Assembly: GCA_026874595.1 (NCBI GenBank)
Contig: CM049308.1
Coordinates: forward strand, 14,837,501-14,901,500
Reading direction: 5' to 3'
Length of the DNA stretch: 64,000 nucleotides
DNA from: Sipunculus nudus
Taxonomy: Eukaryota; Annelida; Sipuncula; Golfingiida; Sipunculidae
The position numbers and the translations under genes are program-made. Positions 38,180 through 49,982 of this stretch are shown piece by piece. How positions within the stretch are numbered: position 1 is the stretch's first letter; the number at the start of each line of letters is the position of its first letter. The notes under the pieces were generated by a model. That model saw nothing but the letters and a program-made list of their open reading frames with translations, made no database searches and was not told where the DNA came from.

Positions 38180-38924
38180 TTTTACTGATCTTTAAAGATT
38201 CACTGTAATATCTAATAAACAGACAATGGGTTATTTCCGGTCACAAAATACAAGAGTGATAATACGCACGTCGTAAAATGTCACACTCTGATGACCTTTG
38301 ACCTAATTAAATATGCAGCGATGTTTCTGAATATAAACTGAGATGAGATATCGTGGATGTTAATATTCATAGCAAGTTCATAGCAACAGTGGACACTGTG
38401 TCCATTTATAAATCCTTCTTCCTTTATATCCGGTAATCTTCAGCTTCATTTAGTAACCACTGACAACCTGAGATACATTCATTACCTTCGCGATTTTATA
38501 AGCGCTCTGGGTATCGCCTTAGGCTCTCGGGACAGGGTTTAACATTTTTAGGTCAGATAATGAGATTTATTGACCTAAGATGAATTTTTGTTGTTGTTGC
38601 CAAAATGTGTCATTATAAAAAGGTTATTGATGGGCTTGTGTTTTCTTAACGGGTTAATAGGATGTACATACTGACATTTTAAATAAAGGCATCTTTGTTT
38701 TCCAACATTATTTGGTATAATCAGTCTTTTCTGGATCACCTTTCAGCATGTTAATCCCCCTGTCGTTTTCGTATTTGGTATGAAGAATTTAGCGGGATAC
38801 TTCAGTAAAGAAGCGATCTGTGTGGAAGAAGTTTAACGTGTGTTCAGGTTGTGCAGAGCGAATGGACAGATGGAAATACAGTGATTAAAGTTAATCAAAC
38901 AACTAGAAAAGAACTTGGAGACCG

Positions 38925-39156
38925 CATACTCCCGCCAAGGCAACTCATCACCTCCATATGGCATTATCAGAAATGCAAATTCCTGGATCCTTATGGTGAT
39001 CCGAATAACCCCCAAAAATTTAATCAATTGTTCCTTGTCAGAGCTTTCTTGAAAATTTCATAAAAATCGTATATAACTTTTGAGGAATGCTGCATACAGA
39101 CAAACAGACAAACAACGCCGACAAAAGCATAACTCACTCCCTTAGGCGGGGGTAAT
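38925..39156. mobile_element. Short element with TAC(C)CCCGCC inverted ends
   Basis: Left end TACTCCCGCCAAGGCAACTC and right end AGTCACTCCC-like ...CCTTAGGCGGGGGTA are inverted relative to each other. The right half carries TTGAAAATTTCATAAAAATC and ACAGACAAACAGACAAACAA then CGCCGAC, a layout common in molluscan dispersed repeats. Related sequence ends appear at 54.34-54.48 kb and 58.7-58.8 kb. Confidence 0.55.
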
Positions 39157-39894
39157 TACAGGAACTTTGACACATGGTGCTGAAATCAGAGCTGCTCTTG
39201 CGGAGAGACAAGACAAACAATTCTTCAAAATATGATATTTGAAGTATGAGGATCAATGAAAATGATGCAAGACAAATCATATCTCTCCTTTTATATGGTG
39301 ACATGTGAAGAAAAGTAAGTCGTATACTTACGAAACCCTCGATACATCGATATGGGGAGATCAAGCAATTAGCTGTTTCCTTTTACTAAACTTGATAAAT
39401 TTTATGATCTAAAAGGATCTTATCTTATTTTTGCAATACCTATTCTGTAGTCGGATACCGATTGTTTTAGGTGTAACCGTAACCTTCAATGCGTAACAGG
39501 TCGCCGGATATCTTTTACCTATGTGGATACCAATCATTTTTAAAGCTGAAGAGAGGTAGTCGGAGACTTTCGTAGAGTTTCAGTTTCTTTCTTATGTCCA
39601 AAAAACGCAGTTTACGTTGTTCTTCATCCAACACTTTCATTATCAGCTTTCGCTAGTTAAATCTATCCCGGTAGGTATTGTAGGCTTATAGAGATGACTG
39701 GGTCTATATCAATATTTGTATCAAATTTTTTTGTTGGTGGATTTTCTTAAGTCTCCCATTGATTTAAAAAAAGCTGACCTTTGCAAACAATATTCGTCAC
39801 AGGTGACAAATTTGCACCTGATACTTATTTTGACCTTGACCTAATTTCAAAGCACTTCCTGGCCGATTCCCCATCACCGCTCAGTTGCGTGCGT

Positions 39895-39939
39895 CGGGGG
39901 TGGGGGGTGGGGGGGGGGTGGGGGGGGGGGAGGGTGGGG
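39895..39939 (+). repeat. G-rich tract with quadruplex potential
   Basis: Five or more runs of at least four G separated by single T or A residues. In GPA2 intron 1, so the template strand for GPA2 transcription is the G-rich one. Confidence 0.9.
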
Positions 39940-41222
39940 CTTCCACTGTTCGATTACAAACGTCTTGTTGAGCTTAATGGACTGATACTCCAAACACTCA
40001 GTAATAGTAGCATTACTCTTTTGTTATTTGACGGTGTTAGATTATGCGAGATTATTCGAAAGAAAATGATTAATTCTCACGATATCTTATTACTGGCCGT
40101 GTAATTGTTTGGAGGATCGTGACAGGTTGTTCCACCTCCTCACGACCGGTTGTTTAATATCATTAATCTGCTCCGGTGTCACGGACCTGAGCTTAATTCA
40201 TTATTAATATTGACGGGACACTTCTTGTCTGTCATGAATACATGAATCTTATTATTAAACAAGCATGCGTGCATAACATATTAAAGAGATCATGCTTGAT
40301 TCGTTATTGGAAAGTATAAGTATGTGAAATGAACGTGGACACTACGTGATTATTAGATTGTGATACCTGTAGGCGTCATATTTTTAACTGAGAATAAAAT
40401 ATGGTTATGATATTATCACTGGATCTTTACTGTTAAAATGACCCGCAAATAAATTGATAGACCGATCTAATTTCTTGTTAATTTTGCACGCAATATACCT
40501 TAAACCGCCCACGTTGACCGATTTGTTTCAAGCTAGTGTCGAAAGTTCAGATGCGTGAATTAAGCATTTTTAGCAAAAAAATACCTTGAACAAAAAATCA
40601 TAGGATGAACCTAGGTTATTAAATGATAACTGTTTGTTCTCTTTCCTTTAAAAAAAAGAATAAAATGACAAGTATTAAACAGAAAAAAAGATGATTAATT
40701 ATCTTTTCTGTTTAACATACAAAAACGTAGTTGCTCTTTAGATATGTGACACTTGTTTTGTATAACAGTTACACAATTGTAGCCGACAATCGGACTAAGT
40801 CCAGGCCACCGTTACATGGCATGCATAACGTATTTGAGACAGTTCTAAACGTTTTAGTATTAATCCACGCTTTCCCAACTGGTTACACCAAAACCTGTAC
40901 AGTTCGAAGATTTTCTTATCCGCTAGAGGGTTTTACCATGTTCTGAATGTACTTGTGAACGATACTCAAGCTTGTTGTGTAAGTCTAAAACCTTCTCGAA
41001 AAAAAAGCCGAACAGTTCGGTGTGTGCAAGTTGTTTTTTGTTTCAGTGTGAGTGGACCGCCAAGGCCCCCTCCGCAATTCGAAAACTTTTTTGTGACTGT
41101 TTTTTTTTTAATCGTATTGATTTATCCGCCTTTAAAAAGGTGTTTAAACGGTTTGACTATTTGCATTAATGGGATGTAAATGATTTAAAGAACCCTTCCT
41201 TTCTTGGAAAATGACCACTTAC

Positions 41223-41334
41223 CCAATCTGTGACAGCCAGGCCGGTCCCATGCATTCTGTGCATTTACTATGGCGAGGCCCGTGCACAACCATAGCAACA
41301 AAGTCCTGATTACAACATAGCGCCAAAATCGCAT
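41223..41334 (-). CDS. GPA2: Glycoprotein hormone alpha-2 (thyrostimulin alpha), coding exon 1: start codon, signal peptide, first knot cysteine
   Basis: GPA2 is the alpha subunit of thyrostimulin, a secreted cystine-knot hormone that pairs with GPB5 and acts on an LGR-type receptor. This exon encodes residues 1-37 plus the first base of Gly38. The ATG at 41334 sits in AAAATGC with A at -3. Residues 7-25 are hydrophobic (V-V-I, T-L-L-L-W-L, G-L-A-I-V) and end in V-N-A, a good cleavage site after Ala25. The mature start then reads Q-N-A-W-D-R-P-G-C-H-R-L-G, matching the W..PGC..G start typical of invertebrate GPA2. The donor is G|GTAAGTGG at 41222 (phase 1), which completes a Gly codon with the GT that opens exon 2. 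An upstream stop and a strong acceptor at 41480 make this ATG the natural start. The identification is firm because all three exons agree. Confidence 0.9.
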
Positions 41335-41479
41335 TTTCCTTGCCGTTAACAGACGCAGGAAACTTTCAAGAACTTCACAGAAGTGTTCTCAAACCGGAAG
41401 TACACTAAGGTTGAAGTGTTGGTATCTTAGGGTAATAAAAACTTGTCCTTTCTTGAACTTTACCAGTCAGAAACGTTTC
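41335..41479 (-). other. GPA2: GPA2 5' untranslated part of the start-codon exon
   Basis: Reading the minus strand, a strong acceptor (TTTGTATTTCTGTTATTTCAG, split here as a pyrimidine-rich run ending in TTTCAG at 41480) precedes GAAACGTTTCTGACTGG. The 145 bases from there to the ATG contain in-frame stops and no better start. This suggests the start-codon exon is not the first exon and that transcription begins further upstream. It is inference from splice consensus only; transcription could also start within this segment. Confidence 0.5.
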
Positions 41480-41767
41480 CTGAAATAACAGAAATACAAA
41501 ATATTAGACCTTCACATGGTTCATGGGTGCCCCTTTTATGATTCACGTTTTTCAGTTCACACATCAGCAGACGACAGAAATTAACGGCTCATTTTAAAAC
41601 GAACAATAAATATATAACTTTTTTATAGGTTACTCTGAAAGGACTAGGTTAAGACAATAGACGTACAGAATAGACCGACCAATGGCTGTCAAGCGGGCTC
41701 GACGTGTAAAGTCCCAAGATGTCCAAAGATGGCGCCTATCGAGCACAGCCCATGCAACGCCACTTAC

Positions 41768-41830
41768 TGGTCGATCTACTCTTAGTCTGTCTTTGGTTAA
41801 GACACTTTTTATCTGTAACTCAAGGAACAT
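41768..41830 (-). promoter_or_regulatory. Possible upstream non-coding first exon and promoter zone of GPA2
   Basis: On the minus strand a donor ACCA|GTAAGTGG lies at 41767, about 290 bases above the acceptor at 41480. Such a donor could end a short non-coding first exon. A TATA-like AGATAAAAAG lies just upstream at about 41807-41820. Between donor and acceptor, at about 41723, the plus strand reads AAGATGGCGCC, close to a YY1 site. The far boundary of the exon is not known, and the end coordinate given is only indicative. Transcript evidence would decide. Confidence 0.25.
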
Positions 41831-41839
41831 CTCAAAATG

Positions 41840-42740
41840 GTTGCAACTTTGTGTTCCGTCATCTGTATTATCTGAAATAATTTCACGATTTTTGCTTGAC
41901 AAACATGAGTGAACGGAATGGTGTTGATTTGGACCTGTCTGTATTTTGTGACATAATCCGTCCTTGTTAATGTCGTCATTGATTATTGAGTACATTCTGA
42001 TACCATTATGCGAGCAGATTAATGTAACCAGTGTAGGGTTCGTAAATCATATACATGTAGTCCGTTCCGGTAACAGCGGGAACGAACCGGTTCCAATGTG
42101 GCGGTCACGCGCAGTGTGAAAGTGGTGAAGTTAAAGTAATCTTTGTTAATGTATTATACATTGATCCTGATTTCATCGAGTATTATGAAATCGTGGCCAC
42201 AAGAACTGCCACCAAATGAAGTGCCGGTTATGAATTGCATTTTTTCTAAAAGCAGGATGTTATGTAAAAGGTGAATTCTTGGTAGATAACCTCTGTCAGT
42301 ATGTACATTAACTATTTATTCACAATGTTAGAGAGGCCACCATGATCAGATAAAGAATTAAAAGCCCTCTATGACACGTGGGGACCTAGCTGATACATAA
42401 CCAGTCTATAGACCAGTGTGAAATTGTTCCCAAATGTGTAGGTCCTTTGAATTCACGGGTTTAACGCCTGTATTACGTGGCCATCATATCACAGTAATGG
42501 ACCCGCGTCTTCCGCTGGGGACGCTTCCTGATTTCCCATGTTGTTCTAATTACAGTTAAATATCTGCTCCGAGTATCACGAAAGCCACGCCCATAACATA
42601 TAGCCGGTCACCATCAAGAGAACTGAAGTGGACCCCCTCCCTTCCAGCTGCCGTAACATTTTAAAGGGTTTAGACCCAATTTTTCTGGCATTACCATCCC
42701 CTTTTTCTGACCACGGACAATTTTTTATCTTAGGTCATTA
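41840..42740. other. Upstream flank of GPA2; nothing else recognised
   Basis: No exon or repeat stands out. This is where distal regulatory sequence of GPA2 would lie. Confidence 0.4.
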
Positions 42741-43072
42741 GGCCAAAAGGTATGGTTCTCAGGCACCGTCTGCATCAATTATAAACCCCCGCATCAAAAA
42801 TTTTTATTTTGATTTTCAATAAAAACTTTCTAATTTTGAGCTGCTGCAGCTCCGGCATTTCTTTCAAGAAGATAAAACCATACAACTTCCTTTGTTTTGG
42901 AGTGCTTTTACTTATTTAGCAAAATAAAACTGTTATTTTCATACTTTTCCCTTATTATTTGATATTTTTGTCGAAACATACCAAAAAAATTAAAATAAAA
43001 AAAGCGCCCGCCCGCATTGATTTCTGAAAAAAAAGTGCCTGAGAACCAAACCTTTTTTTTTTTATTTTGGCC
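42741..43072 (-). mobile_element. Harbinger-like MITE, copy 2 (inverted)
   Basis: Reverse-complement relative of 2274-2614, about 80% identical by eye. Termini GGCCAAAAGGTATGGTTCTC and GAGAACCAAACC...TTTTGGCC, again with TTA on both flanks. The interior shares CTGCAGCT, TTTCAAGAAGATAAAA and GCCCGCATTGATTTCTGAAA. Confidence 0.8.
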
Positions 43073-43220
43073 TTAGTCTTCCTAGGATGGACTCCCTTTT
43101 CCTAAATCCTGGATCTGCCACTGCAGAATATACAGATTCAGAAAATATCGCGAGTTTATTGTATTTGCAATGGTCATACGGTTCACACAGGGGCGGGCTT
43201 ACCCTTTCCCGGCAGGGTCC

Positions 43221-43234
43221 GGGGGGGGGGGGGG
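43221..43234 (+). repeat. G14 homopolymer
   Basis: Uninterrupted G run following GGCAGGGTCC. Confidence 0.95.
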
Positions 43235-43569
43235 CGTAACCATTATTTTGATGCCTGCGGATTGATGGTATAAACAAAATATTGAAATCGGTGTGGTGCT
43301 GAACGCGAATTTGGGCGGTTTCACTTACATTTACTTTCCAGGGCCTTTTCCTCACCCCAGTCCGCCCCTCGTTACCCAAGACATGTCCATTTATTGTGTT
43401 ATTTGAATAGACAAACAACAACCGCGATTGTCCCCTGAGTCAATGCTACCCCCCTGACATTGCCTTAGAAGAAACCAATGGTTTCATAGTTTCTGACTGT
43501 ATCAATGCGACTAAGGATTTTGCTTCAGACGTTATCATTTGGGACAATATTTTGCGCCTTCCACGGATG

Positions 43570-43742
43570 AATATATATATTATTATAAACATAATTATTA
43601 TTATTACAACAACAACAATAATAAGAATAATAATATTATTATTATAATCATAATAATGATAATAAAAATAATAATAATGATAATTGTTATAATAATGTGC
43701 GAATTCTTCTTCTGGAATTGTTATTACTATTATTATTATTCC
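43570..43742. repeat. Compound ATT/AAT tract
   Basis: Trinucleotide-rich sequence with interruptions; produces Ile/Asn/Tyr-rich frames on both strands that are not genes. Confidence 0.9.
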
Positions 43743-44252
43743 AGAATTATTATCGCAAACTCTTATCAGGATATAAAGACTGGTCTTGGGCAAATGAAAG
43801 ATTAGACAAAGTAAGGTCGCTGGAGAACCCGGATGACGAGTGAATGCCGGCGCCTGTAATTAGTCGGCCCCAGTTCCGCGTTTACTCCACCATCATGTAG
43901 ACAGAAACAGCGACGGGCTCCAGAGGAAAAACTCGCACTGTAACAGTAAACCCTCTTTCATAATAATGAGCGAAAGCCAGTGAATGCGATGTGCTGAAAA
44001 ACTGAGATGATAGTGTCTTTTCTTATTCAGTATTTTATCCCTACAGAAATAATTAAGAACTATTTTTACAAGTAAAGCCAGAAAGACGAGAGTTCAAACA
44101 ACCTTGCCATAGTCCGTAATAGTTTTAAATCAAATATATTTCATTCTCACTTCTTTTTTATTTTCAACTTATTTAGTTTTAATCTATTAGATTTAAATCA
44201 AATGAGATGTAAAAAAAAATCTATGCTGGTTATAATTCAGGCTCTTTTTGTG

Positions 44253-44253
<1 letters not shown>

Positions 44254-44304
<51 letters not shown>
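44254..44304. repeat. (TA)n microsatellite
   Basis: About 25 TA units. Confidence 0.97.
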
Positions 44305-44307
<3 letters not shown>

Positions 44308-44887
44308 ACGCAGCAGCATAAAATCATTACTTTAACAAAGTCTGTTTATGTGGAACTTTTTTTCCTACAAAGACAGAGGAAATACATGCTTACATTGTGT
44401 ACATGTGCTGGCGTGCGTACAATCTCCTATTTCACTTTGTTTTGTATTGTCAAACCAAAGCTATGCCTATAATTAACATACACGATTTACAAGAAATAGC
44501 GCATAAAACCATTTTAACAGCATAAATGGCCATATCCCAGTTCTACTTTAATACAGGTATTAACGTTAGCCATCTGCTTCTAAATGGTTTCGTTCAATAT
44601 CAACTAATATTGTCTGATTTTATTCTCATTGTTCTGCAGATTCGTGACGTCAGTCATTAATTTATGTGTCATTAGCACTAAGATCCCATTCTTGTATAAG
44701 CACCAATTAAGGACTTAGTATGAAGTTTCTTATTCAAAGGATGACCTGCTAAGACAATGAGGAGGTGAATCTTATATCTACGAGAAGTTAATTAACTGTT
44801 ATTGAGTGAACACAAATTGACATTTATTTGTAAGGGTGCGAGTACAAATTCTATTCGTGTAACAATATAGAAAGCGCTTAATCAGTC

Positions 44888-44962
44888 CCGGTGGTCGAGT
44901 GGTAAGCATGTCTGACTAATCTACTGAATCGGAGCACTGGGAGGAGGGGTGATACTCGTGGG
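44888..44962 (+). repeat. tRNA-like SINE head
   Basis: GGTGGTCGAGTGGTAAGCAT matches an A box (TGGTCGAGTGG) and GGGGTGATACTC, about 50 bases on, resembles a B box. The arms are worn, so this is more likely the promoter of a tRNA-derived SINE than a functional tRNA. The body of the SINE may continue towards 45.2 kb. Confidence 0.4.
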
Positions 44963-45017
44963 TGTCTCAAGTAGTTTTATATACACAATATACATTTAGG
45001 GTAAATATAATAAAAAT

Positions 45018-45212
45018 ATGTCTAAAATGTTGGGATTTTCAGAGAGTGAAGCTTTCGGATATCACTCATGCCCCAGCCTGGTTGGGGACATTGATGGTGA
45101 CCCTACTAGAAGACTTGCGATGACAGGCTGTGTGACAGGCACGGCCGGTACCTCCGTGAGGAATCAGTGGTGTACCAGTGTTTTTAACCAGGGTGTGAAG
45201 GATCAATACTAA
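45018..45212 (+). other. Unassigned open frame with acceptor-like start
   Basis: A 64-codon frame preceded internally by GGGATTTTCAG at 45042. Composition is protein-like (G-D-I-D-G-D-P-T-R-R and Q-W-C-T-S-V) but no family is recognised. It directly follows a tRNA-like head, so it may be part of a SINE. Confidence 0.2.
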
Positions 45213-46818
45213 GAAGCTCTATATATGTTGTGCATATACAAAAATGAAGGCAGTTATCTCCATATAACATTAAGTTTTATTTCAGCAAAAGCAAAACCAA
45301 AAGACCGATCAGCTGAAAGGTTTGATTATTCCTTTATATACAACTCTGTGTTGGATTTTACTGAAACCTTAATTCTTCTTTTTATTCATTCAGACAAAGA
45401 TAATCAAAAATCTTTATATGATCCACTCAGTGTATCGCATACCCCCGCCCAGGTATAACAATCATACTGGTCCCCCCTCCCCCCCCCCCCTCCCCCCTAG
45501 ATCAACACAGATATATAATGGGGTCTACCCTGGCCTATGTTCCGCCCTCCTCAGTGTTTCTTTGCATTTGTTTAATCAATTTAATTATAATAGTTTGCAC
45601 ATAAGCTTGGTATCAGAAAAAAATACAATACACAGACATAACAGAGGTAAAAACTAACCCCTGCCTCAGGGTACACCACCCCTCAGAAATTTAATCGATA
45701 ACATTCTAAATCTTTCAGATAAATCCGATACATATATAGGCAGAAAACATACAAAAAGACTACAGAAAAACACAAACATGGATCAATTTTAAGATTCATT
45801 GGTGGAGGTGATTACCTTCTACCCATGCAGACAAACAAAAACATAGTCACAAACACGGAAGATAACATAACCTCCTGTAACCGTTCATGGCGGATGTTAT
45901 TATTGATTTTGAAATAAAAAAATAGTCAGCAGTAATTAACACGTTTAGACATGTATCATTGTCTTTCGGCGTTCACGGGACCCACCCCGCATTGTTTAAC
46001 AACCCGCAGAGTGATTCCAGTATTTACGGTAAACAATTTTTTGGCACGTATGTGAATAACGTGTTGAAAGTGTAAGTAGCACGCCCACAGATGTGGTGAT
46101 TTAACCGAGATGAGGTTTTGTCTTTACAATGCTATTGTCAGAGTTACAGCTTGGAAAGCCCATAAAAGTTGTTTTTGTTAAATGGGCTCCACCTGCTGGC
46201 GTCATCACTGTCGTCTGCTGTTTGGAAAGTTTTCTTTTTTTGGCGGGATATAGACCACTGGTGTATCGTGTAATCTCGACTCTTCTGTCAACGAGAGAAT
46301 TCATCACAAAATAATGGGTGTTCCTCTTATAGTGTCCACGTAATTTAGGGGATCGAAATATAAAGCACCTAGAAGTGAAAAATAATTACGCATTTCAACG
46401 GGACGTCATCATTTATGAATAAAAGAAATTTTGCCAAGTAAAGATGAAAAACAAGACAACTTCAAAGCAAATATTAGGGAATACTGAACCTTGATTCGTT
46501 CTTAAACGGAATACATATGAAAACTGCATTTATTTAATTTCCGGGCTCACATGTATTACAGAAAATTAAAATGAAACAGTTTACAGATAAGATATAATTA
46601 TATAAACCTTATACATTGTATCTTATATATATTCAAATCTGCCCATATCCAGGGGCGTAGCCAGAGGGCATGCCGCTGCCATTGCCGCATGTAATCCCGA
46701 GGATAATTTTACTAGACACTAAATATCTGACAGGAATATAAAGAGTATAAAAGTAATTTTCAAAGAATGGAAATATTAGTCATATTTCCATTTTTTTTAA
46801 ACAGTGCATATTCATCTG

Positions 46819-46864
<46 letters not shown>

Positions 46865-49030
46865 GATCTATCCCGGGAGTGTATTTTTTAATTTATCATG
46901 AGATAGCTAAGAAACTGTAGATAATGAACCATGAATATCAAACAATTGAGTCAGTTGAAATAATAAACACTTTTTTTCGCTTCTCAATGTTCATTTTCTT
47001 GTGGCAACTTGTTTGTTTTGAGTATAGAACATGTATACAAGATTAATTATATAAGTTCTAGGCTGACTCTCGGCAGAATCTAAAATATTCTTGGATTCAA
47101 ATCTCAACTGTATCCACCCTCTACCCATCCCCACCCAAACGCCCCTGATATCTTAACGTTACATATTTCAAACCGCCAAAACAAGAAGTGAATCTTGAAA
47201 CCACAGGACCCTTTTAATAAAAAAAAAATCACGACAGTAATGCGATGATACGGTTTATTTTATTTAAACTGATACCATGCCGTGTATTATTCTATACTTA
47301 AATAAAACAATGTACGGCATAATTGAATTTATCACCGAGATATCGCTTTCCATTGACTGCAGCTTGTATATCAAACTCAGCCATTGTCTGGTTAACGACA
47401 TATTGCATGGTCTTTATGACTCGAGCACCGGAAGTTGCCAGCTGGGACCGTCGTTGGGTAGCAGAGCTCCCTTTGAGGGAACATCAAGAACCACTTGAGA
47501 TGTGTACAGTCTCCTTTACGTGGACGGCCCCTCGGAGGACCCCTATTTGTACCTTTTGAGGATGAATTAAGTACCAGACGTTTCTCGGAAGTCTTAATAC
47601 GTGTTAAAAATAATTAACCGATACATATGGACTTGGACAAATAATGAAAATGGTATGTATTCAATGGGCATCCTCAAGAGAAGAACACTCGTTCGGTTAC
47701 TGTTTTCTTAATGATTTCCGCCTCGTCTATCAGTGACTGCCTAGTGAGTGGCCACCCTTCCGCCAAAGGTCGTTAATTTTCAAAATCAACCTCTTCCCGT
47801 TTTAGGCACTATACGACGACCCGGGCTACGTGTTTCACCTGTCAAACTTTATAATCAAAATTGATTACATTTCCAAGAAACACCTTCTGTTAACAAATAC
47901 ATGTACCATGCACATGCTCACAAAATCTTTAAAACAAACACACCCACATTTATGTAATTTGCCCAGAAACAAAATTCATCCAGCATGCCTCTCAATAGAC
48001 ATTGTAAAAACTATGAACATTTTAACTATATATATTTATATATAGTTATGATTCTTTGCTTGCAAACAAATTAACTGTTGTATACATATATATAAAACTA
48101 TACCTAATTATTATACATTAATTAACTTCATTCTAAAATGTTCAATATAAGATACTGGGCAACCATTTAACGTATACTCTTAGTAAACTGGCGTCTGATG
48201 AGTATAAGGAGCTCCTCACAAACCAGTCCATTTAACAATTATTACAGGTCTTCAGTCTGCCTGTCCATCCTGTATAGTATACATTCTCTGAAACCAGTGT
48301 CATTAATTGTGTGTAACGTAGTCAGTAGTTTCTTTAACAGATCTCTGAAGCGGAAGATGGTCATTTATACGCGGTGTGATATTTTTTAATGAATCCTTAA
48401 ATCATTATAAAATTATCAAGGTAATAAATTTAATTAAAACAGAAAGAAATTTTGTACTTTATATGAAACATGTCTGTTGATGTCATCAACAACCAGCTAA
48501 TCGGAGTTTGATTTGCACAGAGGATATTACAAGTACTTCTCTGTCTTGAAAATTATTCAGAATTCAATTTATCAATGATACAAAAACCTTTATTACTGAA
48601 ATATTTTAAATAACTATGTTGCCATAAAACACTGAATGTTAAAATGGATATACCTTACAATAAATAACATTTAATACGTCAAGTAGTGTTATTGCATATT
48701 TTGAGTTGTGGGAAAACTAACTTAGGTCCAATTGACCTTGAGCATGCGTATTGCGCGTGTGGATAGTCAGCTGTGCTTTGGTTATATATCCAGACATGGA
48801 TGGATTTTGTCACGTGACACAGGCCAATAGATCCAGCATGAACCGTACCGTTAAAAGTAAAACAGGGTTCTACAGTTACGATTGAATATTTATCTACATG
48901 TGATTTTACCATTATCTTACACCTAACCCAAACACTTAGTGTCTGTTGTCGCCGACAGGAGGGACCAGTGTGGGGGATTAGAATTAACGGACGAAAACGG
49001 TTGCCTTAGGACGATACCCTTGTTGTCCTA
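45213..49030. other. No gene recognised
   Basis: Contains C-rich sequence at 45471-45497, (TA)n at 46821-46860 and a 24-base AT palindrome near 48.03 kb. Around 47.3-47.55 kb several frames on both strands are open over about 200 GC-richer bases, but no product is recognised. Confidence 0.45.
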
Positions 49031-49043
49031 GACCAATATTGAT

Positions 49044-49300
49044 GAATCTCTCTGGAATCTTTGGTGCAAGTCTTTTTGGATTATCCTCTCTGACATGTGG
49101 CTTCCTTATCTTTCATTTGATACTGAATGGGTCTTCCTCGTGTGTCAAGATGGGATTGCCATTTTTTCAATCATTTCCCCTTGCTGCGTGCGGGCAAAAA
49201 GGCAAACGTCAATAGATCAAACTCTTTGAGGTGTTGCAGCAACAAACAAATAACAGTAGCTCATGTAAAACGGAGGTAAAATTAGCAAGCCCTCAGATGA
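49044..49300 (+). repeat. Direct repeat flanking the tRNA-like array, left copy
   Basis: The core GGCAAACGTCAATAGATCAA continuing ACTCTTTGA is identical to 51052-51081, followed by shared GTAAAATTAGCAAGCC. Weaker homology extends about 150 bases upstream (AATCT...GGTG.AAG.C.TT...GGAT.ATTCTCT). Confidence 0.65.
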
Positions 49301-49699
49301 CAAACCGTATTCAGAACCCATTCGAGGAACTGCTTCAATCTTAACTTTGGTTTTCATTTTCACGTTCCCAAAGCATATAGTCATTATTGTTCAGCTTCAA
49401 AGAATTTTTTTTCTAATCAGCGTATGGCTGACGGTTAAGTCAAGTACAAGGGGCCTGTACTTGAGTACAACTACCTCTGATTTCGACAACTTTAAGTCCA
49501 GTGACAAGGAAAAGTACAGGGGTTCTCTACTTGAGTTTAAATACAATATTTTTATTTTTAAATTAATTGAATAAATTTTACTTTTTAAGGGAACAAATCG
49601 TAATATTCATTTATTTATGTGATATTTACGTCTGCGTTATAATCATATTTATTCATGTGTTAACACATAAATATTGAAGTACGGCACTAGTGCCAAATT

Positions 49700-49982
49700 T
49701 TACGGGGTCGCATAAAAGCGGACCGAACTGTCTCGCGAGTGAAGCTTGCTTTTCTAGCGAAGTGGTTGGTACCCGGACTTGTGCGCCACCGACATGGGTT
49801 AGAATCCCGGATCGGCCCAAATATTTACCCCTAAGCAATTTGTCTTCGTAACAAAAATGGAGGCTCGTCCGGGATGACGGCAAAACTTTAAACTCTGTAG
49901 CCCAGGGAATAAGCTCACCAAAGTGTGACTCCTGGGATAATTAGTCTTGTTCTGATAGCAGAACGCTCTTAAGAGGGGGTGT
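49700..49982 (+). repeat. tRNA-like tandem array, unit 1
   Basis: Unit of about 283 bases. TAGCGAAGTGG (49755) fits an A box and GGTTAGAATCC (49797) a B box with one change, spaced as in a tRNA. GGACCGA upstream can pair with TCGGCCC after the B box (six of seven pairs), with about 27 extra bases before the A box. The rest of the unit includes AATTTGTCTTCGTAACAAAA and GTGTGACTCCTGGGATAATT. Confidence 0.75.

Larger units (their letters stand above)
29731..41222 (-). other. GPA2: GPA2 intron 1 (about 11.5 kb)
   Basis: GT-AG intron between coding exons 1 and 2, phase 1. It is long for so small a gene and is filled with AT-rich sequence, (TC)n/(TA)n tracts at 35.2-35.5 kb, a (TA)n tract at 38.1 kb, a G-rich run at 39.9 kb, a TAATCTGAAATC-type element at 31.6-32.1 kb and a short inverted-repeat element at 38.9-39.2 kb. 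No in-phase additional exon was found. Two exon-like segments inside it are discussed separately. Confidence 0.85.

Noticed and set aside
41682-41995. Overlapping open frames on both strands at the GPA2 upstream region
   Set aside because: No recognisable protein; the region is better explained as promoter or 5' exon sequence.
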